A DNA stretch of 64,000 bases from Pseudomonadaceae bacterium. GTDB taxonomy: Bacteria > Pseudomonadota > Gammaproteobacteria > Pseudomonadales > Pseudomonadaceae. Shown piece after piece: positions 7,564 through 19,406 of the stretch. The position numbers were made by a program, and so were the translations under genes. Where the stretch lies: the NCBI GenBank assembly GCA_030602315.1, contig JAUVZY010000001.1, positions 1 through 64,000 of the forward strand, read 5' to 3'. Each line of letters begins with the position of its first letter. Positions within the stretch are counted from its first letter, which is position 1. The notes beneath the pieces were generated by a model. That model ran no database searches, was not told the origin of the DNA, and worked only from the letters and a program-made list of their open reading frames with translations.

Positions 7564-8628
7564 ATGACCACCGTATCTGCTTGTCCCCAATCCGTTTCGC
7601 GCCCTGTGCCGGCCCGGCGCAGTGCCGAGCCGTTGCCCAGCCCGGCCGTGCTGCGCCAGCGGCTGCCGCTTGACGAGTCGCTTTCGGAAAAAGTCCACGC
7701 GGACCGCGCGGCGATCCGCGCCGTGCTCGATGGGCAGGACGACCGCCTCTTGGTGGTGGTCGGGCCCTGCTCGCTGCACGAGGCCGACTCCGCCCTCGAA
7801 TATGCCGCGCGATTGGCCGAGCTGGCGCCACAGGTGGACGACCAGCTGCTGCTGGTGATGCGCGCCTACGTGGAAAAGCCGCGCACCACCGTCGGCTGGA
7901 AGGGGCTGGTCTACGATCCGCACCTGGACGGCTCGGGCGACATGGCCGAGGGCCTGCGCGTTTCGCGGCGGCTGATGCTGCAGATGCTCGAGCTGGGGCT
8001 GCCACTGGCCACGGAGCTCCTGCAGCCGATGGCCGCCGGTTACTTCGACGACCTGCTCGGCTGGGCGGCGATCGGCGCGCGTACCAGCGAATCGCAGATT
8101 CACCGCGAACTGGTCAGCGGCCTCGGCTTGCCGGTGGGCTTCAAGAACGGCACCGATGGCAGCTTCGGTATCGCCTGCGACGCGATGCGCTCGGCGGCCC
8201 ATGGGCACCGGCATTTCGGCATGGACGAACTGGGCCACCCGGCGCTGGTGGAAACCCGCGGCAACGCCGACACGCATCTGGTGCTGCGCGGTGGCCACGC
8301 TGGGCCGAACCATGACCCGGCCAGCGTCGCCGCCGCGCGTGCCGCGCTGCACAAGCAGGGCCTCGCCGCGCGGATCATGGTCGACTGCAGCCACGCCAAC
8401 AGCGGCAAGGACCCGCATCGTCAGCCCGAGGTGCTCGCCAGCGTGCTCGATCAGCGCCTGGCCGGCGAGGCCAGCCTGCGTGGCGTGATGCTCGAAAGCT
8501 ACCTGTTCGATGGCAGTCAGCCGCTGTCGGGCAAGCTGCAATACGGCGTGTCGATCACCGACGGCTGCCTGGGCTGGGCTTCTACCGAGCGTCTGCTGCG
8601 CGAGGCCGCCGACCGCCTGCGCGGGTAA
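7564..8628 (+). CDS. class I 3-deoxy-7-phosphoheptulonate (DAHP) synthase
   Basis: 354 residues. Condenses phosphoenolpyruvate and erythrose 4-phosphate, the first committed step of the shikimate pathway. Family motifs are clear: VVVGPCSLHE, MRAYVEKPRTTVGWKG, LPVGFKNGTDG, LRGG and the metal/substrate region MVDCSHANSGKD. The length and sequence match the AroF/AroG/AroH type, but the feedback-sensitive isozyme cannot be assigned by eye. The upstream leader with clustered Tyr/Phe/Trp codons and terminator implies attenuation by aromatic amino acid supply. No other aromatic genes are adjacent. Confidence 0.95.
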   Translation: MTTVSACPQSVSRPVPARRSAEPLPSPAVLRQRLPLDESLSEKVHADRAAIRAVLDGQDDRLLVVVGPCSLHEADSALEYAARLAELAPQVDDQLLLVMRAYVEKPRTTVGWKGLVYDPHLDGSGDMAEGLRVSRRLMLQMLELGLPLATELLQPMAAGYFDDLLGWAAIGARTSESQIHRELVSGLGLPVGFKNGTDGSFGIACDAMRSAAHGHRHFGMDELGHPALVETRGNADTHLVLRGGHAGPNHDPASVAAARAALHKQGLAARIMVDCSHANSGKDPHRQPEVLASVLDQRLAGEASLRGVMLESYLFDGSQPLSGKLQYGVSITDGCLGWASTERLLREAADRLRG

Positions 8629-8691
8629 GGCGTGGGTTGCCGGGACCAGGCGGACCCGGCAACCTTGCCCGATCTGCGCGCGGAGACTCCC

Positions 8692-9363
8692 ATGCACGAC
8701 TACGCCTGGCTCTACCAACATTGCCTGAACCGCTTCGGCTCGGCCGAGGCGCTGGAGGGGCGCCTGCCGGTGCCGCGCTCGCCCGAGGAGCTGCTGGCCA
8801 CGCCGGATGACCGCTATCTGTCGTGGATGAGCCTGCGCATCTTCCGCGCCGGCATGACCCACGCGGTGGTGGATGCCCGCTGGCCGGCGTTCGAGGAGGT
8901 GTTCTTCGGCTTCGATCCGCAGAAGCTGGTGCTCATCGGCGGCGAGCACCTGGAGCGGCTGATGCAGGACGAGCGCCTGATCCGCCATCTGGGCAAGCTG
9001 AAAAGCGTGCCGCAGAACGCCCAGTTCATCCTCGATGTGGCCCGTGAGCATGGCAGATTCGCCGCGCTGATCAGCCAGTGGCCGGTGGAGGACATCGTCG
9101 GCCTGTGGCGCCTGCTGGCCAAGCGTGCCACCCAGCTCGGCGGGCTCTCGGCGCCGCGCTTTCTGCGCATGGTGGGCAAGGACACCTTCATTCCCACCGA
9201 GGATGTGGTGGCCGCGCTCAAGGCCCAAGGGGTGATCGACAAGGCGCCGACCAGCCAGCGCGAGCAGGCAGCGATGCAGGCGGCGTTCAATCAATGGCGG
9301 GCCGAAAGCGGGCGGCCGCTGTGCCAGCTGTCGGTGATGCTGGCGCATACCGTGAACCACTGA
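8692..9363 (+). CDS. DNA-3-methyladenine glycosylase I family protein
   Basis: 223 residues of the Tag-type HhH-GPD superfamily that removes alkylated adenine from DNA. Alignment by eye to Tag is visible across FEEVFFGFDPQKLVLIGGEHLERLMQDERLIRHLGKL, including the IRH.GK segment. The known E. coli Tag zinc knuckle is not obviously conserved at the ends, so this is a divergent subgroup whose substrate range may differ. Start ATG at 8692 has GGAG upstream and gives the family-like N-terminus; the spacing to the DAHP synthase gene is 63 bases, so the two may be co-transcribed. Confidence 0.8.
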   Translation: MHDYAWLYQHCLNRFGSAEALEGRLPVPRSPEELLATPDDRYLSWMSLRIFRAGMTHAVVDARWPAFEEVFFGFDPQKLVLIGGEHLERLMQDERLIRHLGKLKSVPQNAQFILDVAREHGRFAALISQWPVEDIVGLWRLLAKRATQLGGLSAPRFLRMVGKDTFIPTEDVVAALKAQGVIDKAPTSQREQAAMQAAFNQWRAESGRPLCQLSVMLAHTVNH

Positions 9364-9453
9364 GCGTAACGCGGACCTGGATGCTGGCCAGGGGCTTGCA
9401 GGGCTTCAAGCGTGGCGGCAGAGTAGGCGGTCAAACGCTCTGGAATCGCCCGC

Positions 9454-9981
9454 ATGCTCGCCAAGGCCCGCCTTCTGCTGCTTCTGACCGTCGCCTCGCT
9501 GCTGGGCGCTTGCGCCAGCCACACGCCACCGCCGCCGCCCGAGCCGGTGCCCGAGGTGCAGCAGGTGCAGCCGCGGGTCAGCCATGACGTGTTGTTTCGC
9601 GCTCTCGGCCTGGTTGGCACGCCCTATCGCTACGGCGGCAACACCCCTGACAGCGGTTTCGACTGCAGTGGCCTGATCGGTTACGTCTACCGCGACGTGG
9701 CGGGCATCAGCCTGCCGCGCACCACGCTGGAAATGAAAAGCTCGGTGGGGCGCTCGGTTGCCCGCCAGTCGCTCAAGGCCGGCGATCTGGTGTTCTTCGC
9801 CACCAACGGTCGCGGTCGGGTGAGCCACGCCGGCATTTATGTCGGCGAGGGGCGCTTCGTCCATGCGCCGTCTACTGGTGGCACCGTGCGCCTGGACGAC
9901 CTGGCCGACGGCTACTGGCAGAAGACCTACCTCGGCGCCCGCCGTGTGCTGGAAAGCGACACCCTGGCGCGCCATCCCTGA
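9454..9981 (+). CDS. NlpC/P60 (C40) lipoprotein peptidase
   Basis: 175 residues. Lipoprotein signal MLAKARLLLLLTVASLLGAC with lipobox LGAC, then a Pro-rich linker (PPPPPEPVPEV) and an NlpC/P60 domain. The catalytic Cys is in FDCSGLIGYVYR and the His in VSHAGIYVGEGRFVHAP. Such enzymes cleave peptide crosslinks in peptidoglycan during cell growth; E. coli Spr/MepS is the best-known relative. Its end abuts the convergent phosphoesterase gene (1 base apart). Confidence 0.92.
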   Translation: MLAKARLLLLLTVASLLGACASHTPPPPPEPVPEVQQVQPRVSHDVLFRALGLVGTPYRYGGNTPDSGFDCSGLIGYVYRDVAGISLPRTTLEMKSSVGRSVARQSLKAGDLVFFATNGRGRVSHAGIYVGEGRFVHAPSTGGTVRLDDLADGYWQKTYLGARRVLESDTLARHP

Positions 9982-9982
9982 C

Positions 9983-10816
9983 TCAGCCTTTCCGATGCAG
10001 CTTGCCGGCGCTCGGCCAGTCGAGCTGAAAGCGCGCGCCAAGCAGGAAGGCATCGCCCTGGAAATCCCAGCGCTCTACCGCCACATGCTTGTGACCGGTC
10101 AGGTTCACTTTCAGCCGGTTGAACGAGTTCGGCGACGTGCCACGCACCCGCGAGGACAGCGCTGTTCCTGATTGCACCATCCAGATCTCCCGGGCCAGGG
10201 TCGGGTATTGCCGCGACAGCGGCAGCACGTAGGGCAGGTGGATGTGCCCGCCCATGACCATGTCCAGCCCGGCCTCGGCCCAGGCGCCGAGCGCCGCCTC
10301 CGCACCGTGCTGCAGGTTGCGCAAGTCGCACATCACCATCGCGCCGAAGGGCTGGTGCGCCACCACGATGCTGAGCTTGGCCGGGTCGCTGGCGCGCAGG
10401 CGCTCCACCACCCGCGCGATCTGCTGCGAGCTGACCTTGCCGTCCTTGTGGCGCCGCGGATGGGTGGTGTTGAGGCCGATCACCAGCAGCTCGTCGCTCT
10501 CGAAACAGGGCTCGAGTTCCTCGCCAAAATGCCGGCGGTAATTGCGGTAGGGCGTCAGAAAGCGCGCGAAGAGGTTGTACAGCGGGATGTCGTGATTGCC
10601 GGGGATCACCAGCGAGGCGCAGCCGGTGTGACGTTTGAGGGCGTCGACGAAGCGCTGGGCGGCATCGAACTGTCCGCGTCGGGCACGCTGGGTGATGTCG
10701 CCGGAGAGCACCAGAAGGTCGGCGCCGTACTCGGCCACGTGCGCCTCCAGCGCCCTGACCACGGCCGGGACTTCGGTGCCGAAGTGGGTGTCGGAAATCT
10801 GCAGGATGCTGGTCAT
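9983..10816 (-). CDS. calcineurin-like metallophosphoesterase
   Basis: 277 residues. All metal-ligand motifs of the superfamily are present in order: ISDTHFG near the N-terminus, LVLSGDIT, VIPGNHD, VVAHQP and GGHIHLP. The order and spacing resemble the Icc/CpdA-like phosphodiesterase group, but the substrate (cyclic nucleotide or other phosphodiester) is not determinable from sequence. No signal peptide, so cytoplasmic. Convergent with the NlpC/P60 gene. Confidence 0.88.
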   Translation of the reverse strand: MTSILQISDTHFGTEVPAVVRALEAHVAEYGADLLVLSGDITQRARRGQFDAAQRFVDALKRHTGCASLVIPGNHDIPLYNLFARFLTPYRNYRRHFGEELEPCFESDELLVIGLNTTHPRRHKDGKVSSQQIARVVERLRASDPAKLSIVVAHQPFGAMVMCDLRNLQHGAEAALGAWAEAGLDMVMGGHIHLPYVLPLSRQYPTLAREIWMVQSGTALSSRVRGTSPNSFNRLKVNLTGHKHVAVERWDFQGDAFLLGARFQLDWPSAGKLHRKG

Positions 10817-10887
10817 GCCGAAAGTATAGGCGGGCGTCGCTGTGGGCTTACTGCTTCTGGCAGCGACGCCCGCCCATGGTTCGGGCC

Positions 10888-12180
10888 TCAGAAGCGCCAG
10901 GTGAGCTGGGTCGCTACCACGTGGAACCGGTTGCGGTAGTCGGCGTAGAAGCCCGGCTGGATCGGCAGGGGGCCGTCTGGCGTGGGAATCACCTGGGCGA
11001 TCTGGTTCACCTCGGCCTTTTTTTCGTGGGCGTAGAGGTAGGCCAGATCCAGTGTCATCGCCGGATGCGGCGAGTAGGCGGCGCCCAGGCCGAGCAGGTA
11101 GCGATCGCCCACCGGGATGCGGCTGGTGCGCACGCGGTCGCTGGCCGGCGAGGCATCGATGCCCACGCCGCTGCGCAGCAGCCAGTGCCGATCGAGCTGG
11201 TAGGACGCGCCAACCGAAAAGGCCCAGGTGTTGTGCCAGTCGGCGGACTCCTCGACGGTGGAGAAGCTCGCCAGCGGCACGTTGCGGTTTTCCACCACCA
11301 GCTTCTCGAGGCGACTCCAGCGCGTCCAGGTGGCACTGGCGTGCAGCGTCCAGCGCTCGTCGGCACGCCAGCTGGTAGCCAGCTCCGCCGATTCGGGCGT
11401 GGTGAAGTCCATGCCGGTGGGATAACGCCCGTTCAGGGCGTCGAGGCCGGGCAGCAGGGCGGGTACGTTGCTCAGTCGCGCCTGGCCTTCGAGGCGGTAG
11501 TCCACCCGCGAGCGGTAGGTCAGCCCGCCGCTGAGCGAAGGGCTGAGCTGGGCCAGCAGGCCGACGACATAGCCGTAGCCGACGTCGTCCCCCTCGACCT
11601 GGAACAGGGCATCCTGGCCGAAATAGAGGTTGTTGCTCAGCTCGCCCTCGATGCGGTTGAGCGTCGGGCCGAAGCCGATGGCCAGTCGCTCGTTCAGCCG
11701 GTAGCTCAGGGTCGGCTGCAGGGTGAGCACGCTCAGCGAGCTGCGTTGCGCCCAGTAGCGGCCGAGAAACCGGCTCTCATAGTCGTCGAGCAGGGCGAAC
11801 GGCACGTACAGGCCGAGGCCCGCGTGCCAGTGTTCGTTCAGCGGCGTGGTCGTGAACAGGAAGGGCACCACCGAATCCGGCACCATGTCGCCGCGGCTGC
11901 TGCCGCTGATGCCGGGCGTGTCCGTGCGGGCATGCTCGATCTCGTTGCGCACGGTGATCCACGCCACGCCACCGCTGATTTCCGGCCGTGCCAGCCGGCT
12001 CATGCCGGCGGGATTGCCGAGAACCGTGGTGGCGTCCTGCGCCGCCGAGGCGCGGCCGGCGAAGGCCATGGCCATCGAGCTTGCGCTTTGTTCGTTGAGT
12101 GCCAGTCCATTGGCGAGCGCCTGACCCGTGAGGCCGGTGGCCAGGGTCAGAGCCAGGGGTTGCCAGATCCGCTCGCGCAT
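10888..12180 (-). CDS. FadL-family outer-membrane transport porin
   Basis: 430 residues. Signal peptide of about 23 residues ending LTGQALANG. The motif VLGNPAGMSRL shortly after the signal is the NPA hallmark of FadL proteins, whose N-terminal hatch plugs a 14-strand barrel. The protein ends in a terminal aromatic residue (LTWRF), as expected for Bam-dependent barrel insertion. FadL relatives take up long-chain fatty acids or other hydrophobic compounds; which one is not told by this sequence. It stands alone between phosphoesterase and sulfurtransferase genes. Confidence 0.92.
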   Translation of the reverse strand: MRERIWQPLALTLATGLTGQALANGLALNEQSASSMAMAFAGRASAAQDATTVLGNPAGMSRLARPEISGGVAWITVRNEIEHARTDTPGISGSSRGDMVPDSVVPFLFTTTPLNEHWHAGLGLYVPFALLDDYESRFLGRYWAQRSSLSVLTLQPTLSYRLNERLAIGFGPTLNRIEGELSNNLYFGQDALFQVEGDDVGYGYVVGLLAQLSPSLSGGLTYRSRVDYRLEGQARLSNVPALLPGLDALNGRYPTGMDFTTPESAELATSWRADERWTLHASATWTRWSRLEKLVVENRNVPLASFSTVEESADWHNTWAFSVGASYQLDRHWLLRSGVGIDASPASDRVRTSRIPVGDRYLLGLGAAYSPHPAMTLDLAYLYAHEKKAEVNQIAQVIPTPDGPLPIQPGFYADYRNRFHVVATQLTWRF

Positions 12181-12243
12181 CGTTTGTTGTTCTCGTTGTT
12201 GTGGTTGTTGCAGGCGAGCGCCTGTCCTGCGCCCGCCGATGAA

Positions 12244-13098
12244 TCAGTCGCGCGCCAGCGGACGCGCCGGTTGGGTGATCCATTCGCTCCACGACCCCGG
12301 GTACAGGCGGGCCAGCGGGTAGCCGGCCAGGCACAGGGCGAACAGGTTGTGGCAGGCGGTGACGCCGGAGCCGCAGTAGGCCACCAGTGCCTCGACCGGG
12401 CGCCCGGCGAGCAGGGTGGCGAAGCGCTGACGCAGCTGCTCGGGCGGCAGGAAGCGTCCGTCCGCGCCCAGGTTGTCGGTAAAGGCGGCGCACTGCGCGC
12501 CGGGGATATGCCCGGCCACCGGATCGATCGGCTCGACTTCGCCGCGAAAGCGCGGCAAGGCGCGGGCGTCGATCAGGGTCAGCTCGGCGGCGTGCAGGCG
12601 GGCGGCGAGGGCGTCGGCGTCGATGGTCAGCGTCGGGTCGATCTGGCCCTGGAATTGGCCGGCGCAGCTGCCCGGCAGCGCCTGGGTCAGTGGCAGGCCG
12701 GCCTCGCGCCAGGCTTTCAGTCCGCCGTCGAGCAGGTACACGCCATCGCGCTTGCCGAGCCACATCAGCAGCCACCAGGCGCGCGCGGCGAAGGCGCCGG
12801 GGCCGTCGTCGTACAGCACCACCTCACGCTCGGCATCAAGCCCCCAGCTGCGCAGGCGCGCCTGCAGTTCGGCAGGGTCCGGCAGCGGGTGGCGGCCGGT
12901 GACGCCCTTTTGCACCGGGCCGGAGAGATCCTGCTCGAGGTCGGCATAGTGGGCGCCGTCGATATGGCCCTCGCGGTAGCTGCGCTGTCCGTAGGTCGGA
13001 TCTTCCAGGGCGAAACGGCAGTCGAGCAGCAGCGGCGGATTGTGCTGTTGCAGGCGGGCATGCAGTTGTTCGGCAGTGAGCAGACGAGCGAGCGACAT
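12244..13098 (-). CDS. sseA: thiosulfate / 3-mercaptopyruvate sulfurtransferase
   Basis: 284 residues with two rhodanese domains; the C-terminal one is catalytic. The active-site loop reads YCGSGVTACHN; CGSGVT is characteristic of 3-mercaptopyruvate sulfurtransferases rather than thiosulfate-specific rhodanese. It transfers sulfur from mercaptopyruvate to cyanide or thiols in the cytoplasm. The N-terminal MSLARLLTAEQLHARL looks native and needs no upstream start. Divergent from rnd, with 142 bases between the two starts. Confidence 0.92.
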   Translation of the reverse strand: MSLARLLTAEQLHARLQQHNPPLLLDCRFALEDPTYGQRSYREGHIDGAHYADLEQDLSGPVQKGVTGRHPLPDPAELQARLRSWGLDAEREVVLYDDGPGAFAARAWWLLMWLGKRDGVYLLDGGLKAWREAGLPLTQALPGSCAGQFQGQIDPTLTIDADALAARLHAAELTLIDARALPRFRGEVEPIDPVAGHIPGAQCAAFTDNLGADGRFLPPEQLRQRFATLLAGRPVEALVAYCGSGVTACHNLFALCLAGYPLARLYPGSWSEWITQPARPLARD

Positions 13099-13240
13099 GG
13101 GCGGGCTCCGTGCGGGGAAAAAGCTGGCACATTAGCACGCCATGTTCCGGGCGTTGAGGCACGGCAACCGGATATACTCGCGCTCCACGCCCGGCACCAA
13201 GCCGCCCGCGCTCCAAGCAAAGCTGAAGGATTTCTGGCTC

Positions 13241-14365
13241 GTGAGCATCGACATCCACTGGGTCCGTGAGGACTCGCAACTGGCTGCCCTCTGTGCCGAA
13301 TGGAGTCGGCTGCCATTTATTGCCCTCGACACCGAGTTCATGCGGGTCGACACCTTCTACCCGATCGCCGGGCTGGTTCAGGTGAGCGACGGGCACGGCG
13401 CCTGGCTGATCGATCCCCTGACCATCGGCAACTGGCAGCCGTTTGCCGCGCTGCTCGCCGCGCCCGCGGTGATGAAGGTGCTGCACTCGTGCTCCGAGGA
13501 CCTGGAAGTGCTGCAGCGGCTGACCGGCAGTGTGCCGCAGCCGCTGTTCGATACCCAGCTGGCGGCGGCCTACCTCAACCTCGGTTTTTCCATGGGCTAT
13601 TCGCGGCTGGTGGAGCAGGTGCTGGGCGTCGAGCTGCCCAAGGGTGAGACGCGCTCCGACTGGCTGCAGCGCCCCTTGAGCGAGATGCAGGTACGCTACG
13701 CTGCCGAAGACGTGCAGCACCTGGCGGAGTTGTACCTGGCGCTCGAGCCGAAACTGTCGGCCGACAAGCGCGCCTGGTTGCTCGAAGACACCGCCGAGCT
13801 GGTCAACAACCTGTGCCGGGCGATCGATCCGGACGAGCTCTACCGCGAAGCCAAGCTTGCCTGGAAGCTCAATCGCCAGCAGCTTGGCGTGCTGCGCGTG
13901 ATCACCGCCTGGCGCGAGCGCGAGGCGCGTCGGCGCAATGTGCCGCGCAACCGCATCCTGCGGGAAAACACCCTGTGGCCGATTGCGCGCTTTCAGCCCA
14001 AGGATCTGGTGGCGCTGGCACGCATCGAAGACATGCACCCACGCACCGTACGCCAGGACGGCGAGACGCTTTTGGCGATGATTCGCCAGGCGGCCGAGGC
14101 ACCGGTCGAAAGCTGGCCGGAGTCCGTGCCGGCGCCACTGCCGCTGGAGGCCGGAACACTGTTGAAGAAGCTGCGCGCAGTCGGCCAGCGCGAGGCCGAG
14201 CGCCTTGAGCTCGCGCCCGAACTGCTCCTGCGCCGCAAGACGCTCGAAGGCCTGGTGAAGACCGGCTTTCCCCAAGGCCCCTACCATCTGCCGGAGTCGC
14301 TACGCGGCTGGCGGCGGGAGCAACTGGGCCAGGCATTGCTAGACGTTCTGGAGTCTGCCGAATGA
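13241..14365 (+). CDS. rnd: ribonuclease D
   Basis: 374 residues. 3'-5' exoribonuclease involved in tRNA 3'-end trimming. The DEDD catalytic core begins with [20 protein letters not shown] and continues with [10 protein letters not shown] and the [11 protein letters not shown] motif; two HRDC-like RNA-binding regions follow. A GTG at 13241 (VSIDIHWV) is selected as the start since it yields the standard length; the upstream reading frame lacks similarity. Its stop overlaps the next gene by 4 bases (ATGA). Confidence 0.94.
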   Translation: MSIDIHWVREDSQLAALCAEWSRLPFIALDTEFMRVDTFYPIAGLVQVSDGHGAWLIDPLTIGNWQPFAALLAAPAVMKVLHSCSEDLEVLQRLTGSVPQPLFDTQLAAAYLNLGFSMGYSRLVEQVLGVELPKGETRSDWLQRPLSEMQVRYAAEDVQHLAELYLALEPKLSADKRAWLLEDTAELVNNLCRAIDPDELYREAKLAWKLNRQQLGVLRVITAWREREARRRNVPRNRILRENTLWPIARFQPKDLVALARIEDMHPRTVRQDGETLLAMIRQAAEAPVESWPESVPAPLPLEAGTLLKKLRAVGQREAERLELAPELLLRRKTLEGLVKTGFPQGPYHLPESLRGWRREQLGQALLDVLESAE

Positions 14366-14655
14366 AACGTATCTGCTCGATCTACAAGAGTCCGCGCAAG
14401 CGGGAAATGTACCTGTACGTGGACAAGCGCGAGGCCCTGTCGCGCGTTCCCGAGGCGCTGCTCGCGGCTTTCGGCCCGCCGCAGCACGCCTTCGATCTGC
14501 TGCTCACCCCCGAGCGCAAGCTGGCCCGCGAAGACATCGACAAGGTGCTGGCGAACATCGAGCAGCAGGGCTTCCACTTGCAGATGCCGCCGGCCGAAGA
14601 GGAATACATCGAGCATCTGCCCGAAGAGCTGTTGCGGATGAACGATCCGCTCTGA
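14362..14655 (+). CDS. YcgL domain protein
   Basis: 97 residues, a full-length YcgL-family protein ([24 protein letters not shown] at the start). The function is not established. Start codon overlaps the rnd stop codon, so the two are translationally coupled, an arrangement conserved in Pseudomonas. Confidence 0.92.
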   Translation: MKRICSIYKSPRKREMYLYVDKREALSRVPEALLAAFGPPQHAFDLLLTPERKLAREDIDKVLANIEQQGFHLQMPPAEEEYIEHLPEELLRMNDPL

Positions 14656-14756
14656 TCCGGACGGCGCGTTCCGCCGATCGGCCACCGGCGGGCGTGCTTG
14701 GCCGGTGTCGCCGCGCCGGCTAGACTGCGCGCATTTTTTGACCAGGCGGGCCGTTC

Positions 14757-15206
14757 ATGGCAGCGAAAGTGCAACCCTTCTGGCAGCGCAAGACGCTGGC
14801 CGAACTCGACGCCCAGGAATGGGAGTCGCTCTGCGACGGCTGCGGGCTGTGCTGTCTGCAGAAGCTCGAGGACGAGGAAGACGGGGCGGTGTACTACACC
14901 CGGATCGCCTGCAAGTTGCTGGACCTCGATACCTGCCGCTGTACCGATTACGCCAACCGCCGTGCCAGCGTGCCCGACTGCATCCAGCTCACCGCCGATG
15001 CCGCCGCCCAGTTCGCCTGGCTGCCGCCCACCTGCGCCTACCGACTGGTGTCCGAGGGCAAGGATCTGCCGCTCTGGCACCACCTGGTCTGTGGCGATCC
15101 GCAGCAGGTGCACAAGCAGCGCATTTCGCAGGCGGGCCGTATGCTTTCAGAGAGCGCCGTGGCTGATGAGGACTGGGAAGCGCACCTGATCTTTCGCGCC
15201 GGCTAA
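14757..15206 (+). CDS. YcgN-family cysteine-cluster protein
   Basis: 149 residues. Cys pattern CDGCGLCC near residue 26, then ACK, CRC, DC, and CAY downstream is the signature of the UPF0260/YcgN family (zinc- or iron-chelating cluster). The function is unknown. It lies 101 bases after ycgL in the same direction. Cytoplasmic; no signal. Confidence 0.9.
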   Translation: MAAKVQPFWQRKTLAELDAQEWESLCDGCGLCCLQKLEDEEDGAVYYTRIACKLLDLDTCRCTDYANRRASVPDCIQLTADAAAQFAWLPPTCAYRLVSEGKDLPLWHHLVCGDPQQVHKQRISQAGRMLSESAVADEDWEAHLIFRAG

Positions 15207-15244
15207 GCTCTCGTCATCACCCTTTGTCTCGATCCGGAGTTGCC

Positions 15245-16462
15245 ATGGCTGCCCGAATGCTTGCTGTGCTCGCTGTTGTGCTGATGTCTGGTGTCGGTGC
15301 CGCTCAGGCGGCCAAGCGCATCGACCTCGATTACCGCGTTCAGCTGGTGCCGGAGCTGGATCAGGCCAGGGTCGAGATGGTGCTGGAGAAGGGCGAGGCG
15401 GTGCGCGGCATCGTCGTTCTGCATGACGATCCGCGCTACACCGATTTCGAGGCGGACGGCGAGTGGGTCCCTGAAGAGGGGCGCAGCATCTGGCGGCCCT
15501 CACCGGGCAAGGCGCGCCTGCGCTGGAACGTGCAGGTCACCGAGGCGCGCGCCAACGGCGCGCTCGAAGCGCGCATGACCGAGGACTGGGCGCTGTTTCG
15601 TGGCGAGGATCTGCTGCCGACCATGGAGCTGACCCAGGCCGAGGGCGTCGAGCTGGTCACCCGTCTGCAATTTGCGCTACCCAAGGGCTGGCGTGGTGTC
15701 GAGACCGGCTGGCCGCGCATCGGCGAAAACCGTTTCCGCATCGACGATCCGTCACGCCTGTTCGATCGGCCGTCGGGCTGGATGCTGGCCGGGCGCATCG
15801 GCAGTCGGCGGGCCAAGCTTGGCGAGACCAACGTCACGGTTGCCGCACCGATCGGCGAGAAGGTCCGGCGCATGGATATCCTCACCTTGCTCACGTTCGT
15901 CTGGCCGGAGGCGCAAAATGCCTTTCACCGTTCGCCGAAGAAGCTGTTGATCGTCGGTGCCGGCGACCCCATGTGGCGCGGCGGGCTGTCCGGTCCCAAC
16001 TCGCTGTACATGCATGCCGAGCGGCCGCTGGTCAGCGAAAATGGCACCAGCTCGCTCGTCCACGAACTGGTGCACGTGTTTACCCGCATCCGCGATACCG
16101 ATCAGAGCGACTGGATCACCGAGGGGCTGGCCGAGTACTACGCCATCGAGCTGTTGCGTCGTGCCGGCGGCATGACCGAGGAGCGCTACCAGCAGGTGCG
16201 TAAGCATCTGATCGGCTGGAGCCGCGACGTGAAAAGCCTGCGCACGGACAATGCGACCGGCCCGATCACCGCGCGCGCGGTGCTCTATCTGCAGGATCTT
16301 GACCGGGAAATCCGCCAGGCCAGCAAGAACCGCCATTCGCTGGACGACCTGACTCGCGCGCTGATGCGTCTGGACCGAGTCACCACCGATGACTTCATCG
16401 CCCTGAGCGAGGCGCTGCTTGGTGGTCCGGCGCCGATTCTCAAAAGCCGCCTGTTGCGTTAG
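15245..16462 (+). CDS. secreted M61-like metallopeptidase domain protein
   Basis: 405 residues with a signal peptide (MAARMLAVLAVVLMSGVGAAQA), so periplasmic or secreted. A zinc-peptidase motif HELVH is at residues 273-277, followed by WITEGLAEYYAIELL, providing a third glutamate ligand. This arrangement is that of M61/M1-type gluzincins, but the whole-protein match to glycyl aminopeptidase is partial. The N-terminal half is beta-rich and resembles a substrate-positioning domain. The ATG at 15245 has CGGAG upstream. It has no operon partner. Confidence 0.75.
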   Translation: MAARMLAVLAVVLMSGVGAAQAAKRIDLDYRVQLVPELDQARVEMVLEKGEAVRGIVVLHDDPRYTDFEADGEWVPEEGRSIWRPSPGKARLRWNVQVTEARANGALEARMTEDWALFRGEDLLPTMELTQAEGVELVTRLQFALPKGWRGVETGWPRIGENRFRIDDPSRLFDRPSGWMLAGRIGSRRAKLGETNVTVAAPIGEKVRRMDILTLLTFVWPEAQNAFHRSPKKLLIVGAGDPMWRGGLSGPNSLYMHAERPLVSENGTSSLVHELVHVFTRIRDTDQSDWITEGLAEYYAIELLRRAGGMTEERYQQVRKHLIGWSRDVKSLRTDNATGPITARAVLYLQDLDREIRQASKNRHSLDDLTRALMRLDRVTTDDFIALSEALLGGPAPILKSRLLR

Positions 16463-16471
16463 CAGGCGGTC

Positions 16472-16503
16472 AAGGCCCTGGCACAGCGCTGCACCAGGGC
16501 CTT
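16472..16503 (+). terminator. inverted repeat after M61-like gene
   Basis: Perfect 10-bp arms AAGGCCCTGG (16472-16481) and CCAGGGCCTT (16494-16503) with a 12-base loop, 10 bases after the stop codon. There is no T-tract, so it is probably a weak or Rho-assisted terminator or a mRNA-stabilising hairpin. Confidence 0.5.
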
Positions 16504-16570
16504 GCCGGCTCTGCTGTGCGGCTCTCGAAGCCCGGTTATTTCGATTACATTTATCGCCTGCAGACGGCGC

Positions 16571-16586
16571 ATATCGCCGATATAAT
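16571..16586 (+). promoter_or_regulatory. alaS promoter with palindrome at the -10
   Basis: A consensus -10 TATAAT lies at 16581-16586, about 95 bases upstream of alaS. It overlaps a perfect palindrome ATATCG-C-CGATAT (16571-16583). No strong -35 hexamer was seen at the expected distance. E. coli AlaRS is known to repress its own gene through a palindrome at the promoter; whether this one has that role is inference. Confidence 0.55.
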
Positions 16587-16683
16587 GCGGCCCTTTGCCG
16601 GCAACCCGTGGCCACGGCCCAGCGGCTGAAACCGTCTCGCCGCGCGGACTGGCAGTCGCCCAGCCGTACGTCCTGGAAGAACT

Positions 16684-19311
<2,628 letters not shown>

Positions 19312-19406
19312 GTCACCGAGCTTGTTGCGCAGGGTGCCTAGGGCGCCCTGTCTGGCGGAATTTTTCTCTTGATGAGCGCCCGAGCTGGGCGTGAGGCGGC
19401 AATGAG

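Noticed and set aside
7477-9360. 627-codon minus-strand ORF
   Set aside because: Antisense to DAHP synthase and the Tag-type glycosylase gene; no recognisable domains.
10876-13269. 797-codon plus-strand ORF
   Set aside because: Antisense to FadL and SseA genes with no domain similarity; both minus-strand genes have clear motifs.
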